From positions 185,165-249,164 of the forward strand of contig JAXLWB010000009.1 in the NCBI GenBank assembly GCA_046328715.1: a stretch of 64,000 nt of DNA, in the 5' to 3' direction. The stretch comes from JAXLWB01 sp046328715 (GTDB lineage Bacteria > Chloroflexota > Anaerolineae > Caldilineales > Caldilineaceae). How positions within the stretch are numbered: position 1 is the stretch's first letter; each line of letters starts with the position of its first letter. Position numbers and translations under genes: made by a program. The notes under the pieces are model-generated. The model saw only the letters and a list, made by a program, of their open reading frames with translations, was not told where the DNA came from and ran no database searches. Shown piece by piece: positions 33,228-42,140 of the stretch.

Positions 33228-34712
33228 CTAGGATTCAGGACTTGATAATTGAGCCAACGATTCAAACTCGTCCTTGAATGTATCCAGAATTCGTTCGGGG
33301 TCTGGGGCTAGAGATTCGTCGACGACGATCCCCAGCGTTACAAAGCCATTGTAGCTAATAATGCTAATGCCAAGACCGATTTCACCGGATTGTGGTACCC
33401 AAAAGAGCACACGATCCATGGCTTTCCCTGCAAAATAGAGCGGCTGACGCGGGCCAGGCACATTGGTAAGCACCATCGAGGCCTTGGTGCTAAACCAGGT
33501 TGTGGCTTGATCGGCAACGGCACCCGGCAACATCCCAATGATGTTTAACAATTGATAGACCAGCATGGGTTCGGGGGAGCTTTTCAAGACATCCATCTGT
33601 CGTTTTACAGCAAGTAACCGTTGTTCGGGCTCGGGCAAGCTTACAGGCAGGTTGAGATAGACCAGAGCAAACTGATTTCCCAACTTGATGCCAGCCTTAG
33701 GATTGCGCAAATTTACAGGAACCATGGCCCGCATATCGCCGCTGCTTACCGTATCACCGTGAGCCTGCAAATAGCGACGTAGTGCACCCGCAACTGCTGC
33801 TACCAAAACATCATTCACAGTCGCATTCATGCTTTTGCCGATCTGCTTCACCACGTTGAGGTCAAGCGGATCAGACCAGACCACCTTTTTCATTGCGCCT
33901 AATTTACCCTTGAACACCGACTGGCGATCCGAAGGCAGCAACAATAATTTGGTCAAGATGGCGGCGCTCGCTGCGGTCAAAAGCCCGGTGGATTGAGCAA
34001 TTTCGATCAAGCGAGTTGGATTTTCCCAGGTTTGAAAGCCTTGTGTCAGCGCGGCTTTGGCAATCTGACTAGCCATTCCCATCGCTTTACTTGTTAGCTT
34101 AAATACGGGGGAGAAGAGGCTAAAGTTATGCTCGCTTTCACCTTCCTCGTAATTGACGACCGGAATTCCAGTTTCCTGGGAATCAAATGCCTTTGCCGAT
34201 GGGGCAGGAGATTCATCGGTCAGTGACAGTAACACTTGAATCAAGGCAATACCATCGGCAATACAATGATGAATACGACCAAAAATCGCACAGCCGCCTT
34301 CAACATTTTCAATTAAATAAAAACGCCACATCGGCGCATTGCGTTCCAGTGGACCACTCATCAATTCGCTAATTAGACGTTGCAACGTATTGATGTTACC
34401 TGGTGCTGGCAAGGCAAAATGGCGAATATGCGAGCGTATGTCAAAGTAGGGGTCATCCTCCCAATGCAGGCGGCCTGTTCCGGGTGGAGATTCGATGAGC
34501 CGTTGACGAAAGCGATCATAACGATCCACCAATCGTTCTTGGAGGATTGACGCAAAGGCCTCAAAGTCGATTACTTCGTCAAACAACATGACGCCATTGA
34601 TCACCATAAGGTTGGTAGGAGTATCCATTTCCAACCATGCTTTGTCTACATTTGACATTGGGTTGCGTCGAGGCGCAGCAACAGACCGAGGCGTGTTCAT
34701 GCGAGGAGCCAT
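33228..34712 (-). CDS. WS/DGAT-family wax ester synthase/diacylglycerol acyltransferase
   Basis: 494 residues. The catalytic motif HHCIADG (148-154) matches HHxxxDG, and the C-terminal ALVYLNLPVS and MVLTNVPGPRQPLYFAGK blocks complete the condensation-type fold. The enzyme moves an acyl chain from acyl-CoA to a fatty alcohol (wax) or diacylglycerol (triacylglycerol). Start candidates are codons 1, 5 and 19; the first conserved-looking block begins at codon 19 (SNVDKAWLEMDTPTNL). The gene stands alone, and a palindrome TGAGTCA-AGTA-TGACTCA lies about 100 bases upstream. Confidence 0.95.
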   Translation of the reverse strand: MAPRMNTPRSVAAPRRNPMSNVDKAWLEMDTPTNLMVINGVMLFDEVIDFEAFASILQERLVDRYDRFRQRLIESPPGTGRLHWEDDPYFDIRSHIRHFALPAPGNINTLQRLISELMSGPLERNAPMWRFYLIENVEGGCAIFGRIHHCIADGIALIQVLLSLTDESPAPSAKAFDSQETGIPVVNYEEGESEHNFSLFSPVFKLTSKAMGMASQIAKAALTQGFQTWENPTRLIEIAQSTGLLTAASAAILTKLLLLPSDRQSVFKGKLGAMKKVVWSDPLDLNVVKQIGKSMNATVNDVLVAAVAGALRRYLQAHGDTVSSGDMRAMVPVNLRNPKAGIKLGNQFALVYLNLPVSLPEPEQRLLAVKRQMDVLKSSPEPMLVYQLLNIIGMLPGAVADQATTWFSTKASMVLTNVPGPRQPLYFAGKAMDRVLFWVPQSGEIGLGISIISYNGFVTLGIVVDESLAPDPERILDTFKDEFESLAQLSSPES

Positions 34713-35440
34713 CCTCTCCCTGGAAGCGCGTGGCGTGGCGATGAAGAGTGGATTGGAACGCGCTTCGATTGGGATATAAAATTTTAATAGGACTCGTGTA
34801 GGTCAGACAGACCTTGAGTCAAGTATGACTCAGTTGAACGACAAGTGCGTAAGTTTTATTGATACCAAACTTCAGGTTAATAACATCTCTACTGATACGA
34901 CCCTAGCACTTTTACTTAGACACCCAATTATCATCGTATCAGCTAATTAATCTACATCGAAATGCGCCATTTGTCCAACCGATGTTACACTTTTCCATCA
35001 TCTGTAGGGACTATGCATGTCAATAGACAATTTGGTAAAGCTTAAGGCAGACAACATTACATCCAACCAGCACAGGAAAGCTCATTGTAAGTTAGCCCAA
35101 ATGGTACGTCTACGTGGAAAATCCTTTGCATCTCTTTCCACTGCCCAGCTATAATGGATAAGTTAGCACGAAAAGGAGTAATTTTTGCAAAAGGCCATCA
35201 TAGAGTAGATTCAATCGGCTTTTTTGCATTCCATAAATGACATTCCAACCCAATGCAACTCTGCTTAAAAAAATTAAGGTCTAAAACATCTATTTAGCCG
35301 ACCATACATGACTGGTACTTTTCCATTTGAAAAATGGATGAAAGCAGCTACAAGCACCTGAGTTATTAAGTGCTGGTCAAGTTTTCAAGATTGAAAGTAG
35401 AGATTGCGTTCAAACAAGATTCTGATCCGAGGGAAGACAT
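34713..35440. other. Intergenic region between WS/DGAT and aspS
   Basis: 728 bases without a recognisable gene. It should hold the divergent promoters of the WS/DGAT and aspS genes, but no strong -35/-10 pair was found. The dyad TGAGTCA-AGTA-TGACTCA (34815-34832) could be an operator for the acyltransferase. TGCAAAAGGCC (from 35186) faces GGCTTTTTTGCA as an imperfect hairpin. No T-box-like sequence was seen before aspS. Confidence 0.5.
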
Positions 35441-37240
35441 ATGTTAAAAACGCATACATGCGGAGAATTGGGCGTCGAGCAAGTGGGGCAACGGGCAACG
35501 CTTGCAGGCTGGGTCAACCGCCGCCGTGACCATGGCGGATTGATCTTTATCGACTTGCGCGATCGTTTTGGCTTGACCCAAGTTGCTGTAGACAGCGAAA
35601 CGCAGGCAGCCGCCCATGCCATTGCCTCACAGGCACGCAATGAATACGTGTTGCAAATCAGCGGTATTGTCCAGCGCCGTCCGACAGGTGGTGAAAACCC
35701 CAATCTAGTGACCGGACAGATTGAGCTGATCGCCGATTCGGTAACCATTCTCAATCCGGCCAAGACGCCGCCACTGTACGTGAGCAATGAAAATGACGAG
35801 ATGGATGAGGCCCTACGGCTCAAATATCGCTATCTCGACCTGCGCCGCCCCAAGATGGCGCAAAATCTCACCTTACGCCACAACATGGTGCGCTATATCC
35901 GTGAATATCTCTCCAATCGCAACTTCCTAGAGATTGAAACGCCAATTCTGCTCAAGAGCACACCGGAAGGGGCACGCGACTTTATTGTTCCTAGTCGTCT
36001 GCAAGGCGGAAAATTTTACGCCTTGCCGCAAAGCCCGCAACAGTTGAAACAACTGTTGATGGTCGGCGGCATCGAACGCTACTTCCAGATCGCCCGTTGC
36101 TTCCGCGATGAAGATCTGCGTGCCGACCGTCAACCTGAATTCACCCAGCTTGACCTAGAAATGAGCTTTGTCGATCAGACCGATATCCGTGGATTGATCG
36201 AGCCGATGCTGATCGAACTGCACAACAAATTCCATACCAAGAAGATCCAGCAGACTCCTTTCCCGATCATTACCTACGCCGAGTCGATGGACAAATATGG
36301 CATCGACCGACCGGATCTACGCTTTGGCTTGCAACTCTTCAACGTAGGTGCGATTGTCAAGGAGAGTGGCTTTGGCGTCTTCAAGAATGCGCTGGCGGCT
36401 GGTGGCGAGGTGAAGGGTGTCCTCTATCCCGGTGGGGCCTCGATTCCACGCAGCCAAATCGACGAGATGACCGAGTTTGTCAAGCGTTATGGGGCTAAGG
36501 GGCTTGCCTGGATTGGCGTGACGGGTGATGTCAACAGTGGCAACCCAGCCGATGCGCTCAAAAGCCAGATTGCCAAATTCCTCAGCGCGGACGAGTTACG
36601 CGGCATTGTGGCTGCCAGCGGAGCGCAAGTTGGCGACTTGATCCTGCTTGTGGCAGACAAACCCTCGGTCGTGGCGCAAAGCCTGTGCAATCTGCGCCTG
36701 GACATCGGCAAGCGCTGCAACCTAATCGATCCGACAATCAACGCCTTCTGTTGGGTGGTTGACTTCCCCTTGCTTGAATATTCCGAGGAGGAGAAGCGCT
36801 GGTCGGCGGTGCATCATCCCTTTACGAGCGCCCGCGACGAAGATTGGGACAAGTTAGAAAGTGACCCGGGCAGTGTGTTGGCCAAAGCCTACGATGTGGT
36901 GATGAATGGCTGGGAGATCGGCGGCGGCAGCATTCGTATCCACCGCAGCGAATTGCAAGACCGACTCTTTGCTCGCATCGGCCTGAGCAAGGAGCAGACC
37001 CAGAGCCAATTTGGGCACTTGCTCGAAGCTTTTCAATATGGTGCGCCGCCCCACGGTGGTATTGCGCTGGGCATCGACCGCTTGGTCACACTCTTTGCCG
37101 AGGCAGGCAGCATTCGCGAGGTCATCGCCTTCCCCAAGATCTCCTCGGGTGCCGACCTGATGCTCGACACACCCTCAGAAGTGACCGAAGCGCAGTTGAA
37201 AGAGCTTTCGATTGCAGTGAGGATGCAGAAAGAGAAGTGA
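35441..37240 (+). CDS. aspS: Aspartyl-tRNA synthetase
   Basis: 599 residues, the length of bacterial AspRS. The N-terminal OB-fold reads GWVNRRRDHGGLIFIDLRDRFG. Class II motif 2 is FRDEDLRADRQPEFTQLDLEM; motif 3 is GGIALGIDRLV near residue 540. The insertion (GAD) domain lies between motifs 2 and 3, with VKESGFGVFKNALAAGGEVKG and GLAWI. The enzyme charges tRNA-Asp, and possibly tRNA-Asn in a non-discriminating form. GAGGGA lies seven bases before the ATG. Confidence 0.98.
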   Translation: MLKTHTCGELGVEQVGQRATLAGWVNRRRDHGGLIFIDLRDRFGLTQVAVDSETQAAAHAIASQARNEYVLQISGIVQRRPTGGENPNLVTGQIELIADSVTILNPAKTPPLYVSNENDEMDEALRLKYRYLDLRRPKMAQNLTLRHNMVRYIREYLSNRNFLEIETPILLKSTPEGARDFIVPSRLQGGKFYALPQSPQQLKQLLMVGGIERYFQIARCFRDEDLRADRQPEFTQLDLEMSFVDQTDIRGLIEPMLIELHNKFHTKKIQQTPFPIITYAESMDKYGIDRPDLRFGLQLFNVGAIVKESGFGVFKNALAAGGEVKGVLYPGGASIPRSQIDEMTEFVKRYGAKGLAWIGVTGDVNSGNPADALKSQIAKFLSADELRGIVAASGAQVGDLILLVADKPSVVAQSLCNLRLDIGKRCNLIDPTINAFCWVVDFPLLEYSEEEKRWSAVHHPFTSARDEDWDKLESDPGSVLAKAYDVVMNGWEIGGGSIRIHRSELQDRLFARIGLSKEQTQSQFGHLLEAFQYGAPPHGGIALGIDRLVTLFAEAGSIREVIAFPKISSGADLMLDTPSEVTEAQLKELSIAVRMQKEK

Positions 37241-37330
37241 AACGTGATGCGTGATGCGTGAATTGTTGATCATCTCCATTCAAAAGTGCAAGAGAAGGGT
37301 GGATAAAACTTTAACTTCACGCATCACGTT
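37241..37330. repeat. Palindrome between aspS and ogt (GTGATGCGTGATGCG type)
   Basis: AACGTGATGCGTGA (37241-37254) and TCACGCATCACGTT (37317-37330) are perfect reverse complements across a 62-base spacer. The left arm abuts the aspS stop and the right arm overlaps the end of ogt, so it may serve as a bidirectional terminator. Related units occur at 50355-50375. Confidence 0.6.
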
Positions 37331-37893
37331 CCATTTTCAAACAACGCCCCTTGCCGATGACTTTCGGTGGGGCGTTTTATTTTTAGCGCTTCGAGGTCAA
37401 CCCCTTCGTGGCGGAGCAGCCATTCTTTGCGATGAAGACCACCAGCATAGCCAGTAAGCGTACCATCAGCACCGATGACGCGATGGCAGGGCACGACAAT
37501 CCCGACTGGGTTGAGTGAATTGGTGTTGCCTACAGCACGCGCAACCGATCCAATCTTCTTGGCCAATGCGCCATAGGTGGTGACTGTACCCAACGGAATT
37601 TCACGAAGCGCATTCCATACTGTTTGCTGAAAGGGCGTTCCACCCGTGTCGACTGGAATCGTATCGATGATGGTCAAATCACCATTGAGATAGGAGCGCA
37701 CCTTGCTGCTAAAGCCATAGGGATCGCTCTCTGCTTGACGCACAAAGTTGCCCAGTCGTCCGGTCAACAACCGTTGCATCCGCTCATCATACTCGCCGAA
37801 GTCAAGTGAGCAGAGTTTGCCGTCGTGTGCTGTCAGCAAAATCGTACCAACTGGGGAATCGAAGTGATCAAAAAGTAGTTCAGTCAATGGCAA
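37324..37893 (-). CDS. ogt: Methylated-DNA-protein-cysteine methyltransferase
   Basis: 189 residues. The active-site motif GIVVPCHRVIGADGTLTGYAGG has the alkyl-accepting Cys in PCHRV. The N-terminal half is the usual ferredoxin-like methyltransferase domain (TPVGTILLTAHDGKLCSLDFGEY). The protein transfers an alkyl group from O6-alkylguanine to its own Cys in a suicide reaction. It is the last gene of a minus-strand unit with the SH3 lipoprotein 10 bases upstream. Confidence 0.95.
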   Translation of the reverse strand: MPLTELLFDHFDSPVGTILLTAHDGKLCSLDFGEYDERMQRLLTGRLGNFVRQAESDPYGFSSKVRSYLNGDLTIIDTIPVDTGGTPFQQTVWNALREIPLGTVTTYGALAKKIGSVARAVGNTNSLNPVGIVVPCHRVIGADGTLTGYAGGLHRKEWLLRHEGVDLEALKIKRPTESHRQGALFENGT

Positions 37894-37903
37894 GTCTCCG
37901 GAC

Positions 37904-39001
37904 TCACTTTACCTTTTGGAAAGTAATCTCATAAGAGTAGTGAATGCCCTGTATCGGCCAGCCACACTTGACATCAATCGTCGGGCAAACGGAATATTCG
38001 TAATCAAGGCCGCCCAATCTGCCGACAATGTCGGGCAAGTGAGGGAAGGCAAGTCCCATCTGATTGGAGACCTGGCTGGTTACTGGGCCAGAAGGGTCAG
38101 AGAGAACATGTAGCTTGAAGGATTCATAGTACATGGTCACTTCGGCTTTGCCGGGTCCCTTGCTGCCCATCACGATCTGACTTTTGTCACCTACCAGGTT
38201 TTCGACAACCGCCCCATCTACGCCGTTGCCGTTTTGATCCAACACCGTAATAAAAATCATATGTTGCGCACGGCTATCACGAATGCCACCATTGTTTTCG
38301 TCTTTACCCAACACCTTGAAGTGTACAATCTGATACTGCGCATTCGGGTTGAAGTCGCCCAGGCTGGGATCGCTCGGTACTGGCGTTGCAGTGGGCGCGG
38401 ATGACTCAGGTGCAGCGGTTGGCTGGACAGCGACTGGCAGCGGCGTCGGCTGAATCGGCGTTGGAATCTCATCAGCCACGGCCACCTTGTCGGCATTGGT
38501 CACGGTGGCGAGCTGACCAAAGATCCAGCCTTGTTGACCATTAACACAGCAGACCTGCCACCAATCCTTCTGGGCGCTGACGGCAAGCAAGGTAAAGGTT
38601 TCCCCCTTCGCCGCGGTACCGATCGCTTCAAAGGTGATATCAGGCCCGCTACGAATGTTGATACTGTCGCCAGTCACGGTGAGGAGCGCATCGGTCGAAG
38701 GTGTAATGGTTGCTGTAGGAGCGACGCTCGCAGCCTCTGCCGTCGTGGGCGTGGCGACGAGCGCGACTTCGGTTGGGGCGCTGGTGGATGGGGTGTTTGC
38801 TGGAGCTGGAGTGGTCGGCGGCGGGGCAATGACAGCCGTTGCCGTGAAGGTAGGTACAGCGACATGAGTCGGCGTAGGTGTAGGTTCCTCGGCACCTGAG
38901 CCAAAGATGCTTCCACAGCTTGTCAGCGCAACGAGCAAAAGGGAGAGCAGGAAAAGTGTGTAGGCTTTACGCAAGACGGAGAGAAACACAAGATTTCTCA
39001 T
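37904..39001 (-). CDS. SH3-domain lipoprotein
   Basis: 365 residues from ATG 39001, with GAGGG eight bases upstream; upstream in-frame starts overlap the preceding gene. The N-terminus is a lipoprotein signal with the lipobox LTSC. A Thr/Pro-rich linker (about 45-110) is followed by a bacterial SH3 domain: VTGDSINIRSGPDITFEAIG, then QGWIFGQLATV. After a second Pro-rich linker comes a C-terminal domain (about 215-365) with YQIVHFKVLGKDENNGG that I do not recognise. Such lipoproteins often bind the cell wall. It may be translated with the DinB-like gene upstream. Confidence 0.88.
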   Translation of the reverse strand: MRNLVFLSVLRKAYTLFLLSLLLVALTSCGSIFGSGAEEPTPTPTHVAVPTFTATAVIAPPPTTPAPANTPSTSAPTEVALVATPTTAEAASVAPTATITPSTDALLTVTGDSINIRSGPDITFEAIGTAAKGETFTLLAVSAQKDWWQVCCVNGQQGWIFGQLATVTNADKVAVADEIPTPIQPTPLPVAVQPTAAPESSAPTATPVPSDPSLGDFNPNAQYQIVHFKVLGKDENNGGIRDSRAQHMIFITVLDQNGNGVDGAVVENLVGDKSQIVMGSKGPGKAEVTMYYESFKLHVLSDPSGPVTSQVSNQMGLAFPHLPDIVGRLGGLDYEYSVCPTIDVKCGWPIQGIHYSYEITFQKVK

Positions 39002-39060
39002 CGAAAAAGCCCTCGTCGAAATGACATTTCTTGTAGATCGTGGTTTGGGGAGTAGCAACT

Positions 39061-40044
39061 TCATAGAACGACTCGCTCTGCTTTCCATTTCCAAATGTCC
39101 TCGGCATGTTCCAGATCATGCATCGACATGGAGTAGATAAAACCAGACATGGCAAAGGGTCTTCCCCAGTCGATGTCTGCTGTACTGGAGAGTTCTTCAT
39201 CGTTGGCTTTGTCGAACAGACGCAGGACTTTGCGATGATAGGTAGTCAGCCAGTCAACGATGGCAATCATGTCGAGATCGCTGCGTGCTGCCAGCAACCG
39301 CGCATTGATGCTGTCGGTAGTCTCTTGCTCCTGAAACTTCCATTCAGCAATTGTATCAAGTTTTGGATCGGGCCAGCCTTTAAGGACTTTATACTCATAC
39401 TCATTCCAACTCAGGACATGGGTCAGCACATCTCGGATCGACCAAGTGCCACAGACCTTAGTCGTCAAAATGGTTGCCTCATCCAATCCGCCGATGCTAT
39501 CCATCAGGGTCGTATATTGTTGGATGATAAAACGGCGCAGCGATTGGCGCGTCCAGCGATCAAGCGAGCCACAGTAGTCGCTCAGTTCGTTGTGATGCCC
39601 TTGAGTATGGCGAACCATGTGTTGGAAAAGTTTGAGCGGTGAGAGGGTGCGCTCGCCCTCGGTTAATTCCTGATGAAAAATCTGTACATCAAGATTGCCC
39701 ACAAAATCGACCATACGCTGACGATTCAGCTCGGCGGTGGCAAGGACCTGGGCCAACGACTTGCTCTCATCCTCCCTAGCACGTTGATCGTTCGCTTGCC
39801 AAGCTTCACGGATATTGCGTGGCAGTGGTTGGCCCCGGAGCAAAGCTTGCATCCGTGCTGTCTGCGCCTCATCCCAAAAGGCAATGTGGGCGAGCAGTGC
39901 TTTAGGGCACCAACCATTGTTCATACGCCCGCTATCGATCTCCTCGGGCTGGAGTTGGGCCAAGGTTTTGCACAGCTCACGAAAACTCGCGCTGAGTTGG
40001 GCAGCGACTTCTGCCGCTGTAGGTTCGGCTGATATGGGCGTCAT
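39061..40044 (-). CDS. Tandem DinB/ClbS-like four-helix protein
   Basis: 327 residues from ATG 40044; the frame begins at 40077 inside a repeat. The first half is DinB-like: WCPKALLAHIAFWDEAQTARM and HMVRHTQGHHNELSDYCGSL with metal-type His residues. The second half resembles the ClbS/DfsB family: GTWSIRDVLTHVLSWNEYEYKVLKGWP and LTTYHRKVLRLFDKA. Members of both groups include metal-dependent thiol-transferases and colibactin-resistance proteins; the substrate is not known. It is the first gene of the unit with the SH3 lipoprotein and ogt. Confidence 0.85.
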   Translation of the reverse strand: MTPISAEPTAAEVAAQLSASFRELCKTLAQLQPEEIDSGRMNNGWCPKALLAHIAFWDEAQTARMQALLRGQPLPRNIREAWQANDQRAREDESKSLAQVLATAELNRQRMVDFVGNLDVQIFHQELTEGERTLSPLKLFQHMVRHTQGHHNELSDYCGSLDRWTRQSLRRFIIQQYTTLMDSIGGLDEATILTTKVCGTWSIRDVLTHVLSWNEYEYKVLKGWPDPKLDTIAEWKFQEQETTDSINARLLAARSDLDMIAIVDWLTTYHRKVLRLFDKANDEELSSTADIDWGRPFAMSGFIYSMSMHDLEHAEDIWKWKAERVVL

Positions 40045-40077
40045 CCTGTTGCCTTTCTCAATTGTATTCGGGCGCAT

Positions 40078-40224
40078 CCCATTCTGAGATACACCTTATG
40101 CATCCGGATGTATCTCAAGTTTGGGGCAAAGTCAGAACCACGAGCGTGAGCAAGTGGCAGCCAGTCGCTCACGCTCGTGGTTCTGACAGACTCGCACCCA
40201 TTCTGAGATACACCTTATGCATCC
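40078..40224. repeat. 28-bp direct repeats flanking a palindrome
   Basis: The same 28 bases (starting CCCATTCTGAGATACACC) occur at 40078-40105 and 40197-40224. Between them lies a palindrome with 21-base perfect arms (40131-40151 and 40167-40187) of the CCACGAGCGTGAGC family. The first direct repeat extends into its own TGAGATACA...TGTATCTCA dyad. This may be an insertion with target duplication or a duplicated promoter segment. Confidence 0.7.
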
Positions 40225-40300
40225 TGCTAACTTGCTCAATTCTGGAACCATGATACACTGATTTGGTAAGTTGTAGACAATCCAAATCAAGGAGAAATTT

Positions 40301-41164
40301 ATGCCAACCATTGAAAAACGCCCCTTTGGTCGCACAGGGCATATGAGTAGCGTAACCCTATTTGGCGCAGCAGCGCTGGGACAGGTGACGCAAAAAGAAG
40401 CGGACCAAACCCTCGAGGTGTTGCTGGAATATGGCATCAATCACATCGACACAGCAGCCAGCTATGGCGACGCCGAAGAGCGCATCGGCCCCTGGATGAA
40501 GGAACATCGCGATAAGTTTTTCCTGGCAACCAAGACAGGAGACCGTGACTATAAGAGCGCCAAGAAGAGCATTGCTCGTTCACTCAAGCGCATGCGAGTG
40601 GATCAAATCGACCTGATCCAACTCCACGCTCTCGTCCACCCGGATGAATGGGAGTTGGCGATGTCGGCAGATGGCGCGCTCAAGGCATGTATCGAGGCGC
40701 GCCAACAGGGATTGGTCAAATATATCGGCGTCACTGGACATGGACTGAATATTGCCGCCATGCACCGGCGAAGTCTGGAGCGTTTTGACTTTGACTCGAT
40801 TTTGCTGCCCTATAACTTTGTGGTGACGCGCGATAAGCGCTATTCGGATGATTTCGAGCGCACAGTAAAGCTAGCTCAAGAGCGCAATGCCGCGGTACAG
40901 ACAATCAAATCGTTGTTGCGCGGTCCTTGGGGCTTGACCGATCGCTTTGCCAGCACCTGGTACAATCCGCTCACTGATCAGGCAGATATTGACCGTGCGG
41001 TGCATTGGGTGATTGGTCGCCCAGGCATCTTCCTCAACACGATTGGCGATATCCACATCCTTCCCAAGGTATTGGACGCTGCCAGCCGATTCCAACGCCG
41101 CCCCTCCGATGATGAAATGAACGCCATGATGGGCGAACAGAAGATGGCGAATTTGTTTGCGTAA
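40301..41164 (+). CDS. Aldo/keto reductase
   Basis: 287 residues. The catalytic tetrad is visible: Asp50 and Tyr55 in HIDTAASYGDAE, Lys78 in ATKTG and His109 in IQLHAL. The enzyme reduces carbonyls with NADPH; the short length and the QLHALVHPDEW region fit the AKR group found next to oxidoreductases of unknown role. AAGGAG lies eight bases before the ATG. The preceding region contains the direct repeats and palindrome. Confidence 0.94.
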   Translation: MPTIEKRPFGRTGHMSSVTLFGAAALGQVTQKEADQTLEVLLEYGINHIDTAASYGDAEERIGPWMKEHRDKFFLATKTGDRDYKSAKKSIARSLKRMRVDQIDLIQLHALVHPDEWELAMSADGALKACIEARQQGLVKYIGVTGHGLNIAAMHRRSLERFDFDSILLPYNFVVTRDKRYSDDFERTVKLAQERNAAVQTIKSLLRGPWGLTDRFASTWYNPLTDQADIDRAVHWVIGRPGIFLNTIGDIHILPKVLDAASRFQRRPSDDEMNAMMGEQKMANLFA

Positions 41165-41174
41165 AAAGGGTTGC

Positions 41175-41230
41175 AGAGTGGCAAAGTTGAAAAGTGGCAG
41201 AGTCTCTTCACTTTGCAACTTTGCCACTCT
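41175..41230. repeat. GCAAAGTTG-type palindrome between convergent genes
   Basis: AGAGTGGCAAAGTTG (41175-41189) and CAACTTTGCCACTCT (41216-41230) are perfect reverse complements. It lies between the ends of the aldo/keto reductase and YitT genes and may terminate both. A relative is at 44003-44054. Confidence 0.7.
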
Positions 41231-41234
41231 TTCC

Positions 41235-42122
41235 TCACCCTCCGAGCTTTGAAAACCCCTCGCCAATGGCCTGCTGTGTGCTGTCGATAACGACAAAGGC
41301 CGAGGGATCGACGCGATGGACGATCTGCTTGAGTTCGTTCACTTGGGGCCGGTAGATCGTGCACAGAATCACAGTGCGGGTCTCGTGAGTATAGCCACCG
41401 ACACCTGGCCAGAAAGTAACGCCGCGACCTAACTCCTGCATCAACACTGGAATCAGTGCATCCTGCTTTGTGGTAATGATAGTGGCTGTGTAGGCACGAC
41501 TCGGCCCTTCCAAGACATAATCAGCAGCCAGCCCGCTCAACAAGAGGGTCAGCAGGGCATAGAGTGCCACTTCCCAGCCAAAGACCAAGGCCGCTGCCAG
41601 CACAATGCTGCCGTCGACAAAAAGATAGACCTGGCTAAGCGGAACCCCGGTCTTCACCTGGATCAGGCGACCGATAATCGCCGTGCCGCCTACAGTTGCG
41701 CCTACGGCGTAAGTCAGTCCACCACCAATGCCGTCGACCAATCCGCCATAGATGGCGCTGAGCAGCAAATCGTTGGTGATCGGCCAACGGTCCAGATACA
41801 TCTGAACATACGCCGGCAAATATTCGATGGCGACAGAATAGAGGAAGACCGAATAAACTGTTCCTAGCAGAAAACGCCAGCGCCCAAGATAAAAGAAGCC
41901 GATCAGGAGCAATGGCAGATTCATGACCAGATAGAACGCAGCCACTGTAATGTTTGGGAAAAAGTGGTTGACAATGATCCCAACGCCACTTACACCACCC
42001 GCGGCAATATTATGCGGCATCAGAAACACAGCAAAACTAAAGGCAGAGACCATAACGCCCAAGGTCAAGATAACCCAGCGGCGAATCTCTTTGCCGATTT
42101 GGATAAAGTGATTTCGCTTCAT
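41235..42122 (-). CDS. YitT-family membrane protein
   Basis: 295 residues from ATG 42122; a TTG at 42140 is also in frame. The first 200 residues carry about five membrane helices with the YitT patterns MPHNIAAGGVSGVGIIVNH and GGGLTYAVGATVGGTAII. The last 80 residues form a DUF2179 domain (VTFWPGVGGYTHETRTVILCTIYRPQVNEL), thought to sense a small ligand. The cargo is unknown. It begins within a few bases of the stop of the AI-2E/HAD fusion and is probably co-transcribed with it. Confidence 0.92.
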   Translation of the reverse strand: MKRNHFIQIGKEIRRWVILTLGVMVSAFSFAVFLMPHNIAAGGVSGVGIIVNHFFPNITVAAFYLVMNLPLLLIGFFYLGRWRFLLGTVYSVFLYSVAIEYLPAYVQMYLDRWPITNDLLLSAIYGGLVDGIGGGLTYAVGATVGGTAIIGRLIQVKTGVPLSQVYLFVDGSIVLAAALVFGWEVALYALLTLLLSGLAADYVLEGPSRAYTATIITTKQDALIPVLMQELGRGVTFWPGVGGYTHETRTVILCTIYRPQVNELKQIVHRVDPSAFVVIDSTQQAIGEGFSKLGG

Positions 42123-42140
42123 TGTCTTGGGATCAACCAA

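Noticed and set aside
34713..35440. A T-box or other riboswitch before aspS
   Set aside because: No T-box core sequence, terminator run or other recognised motif was found in the 728 bases.
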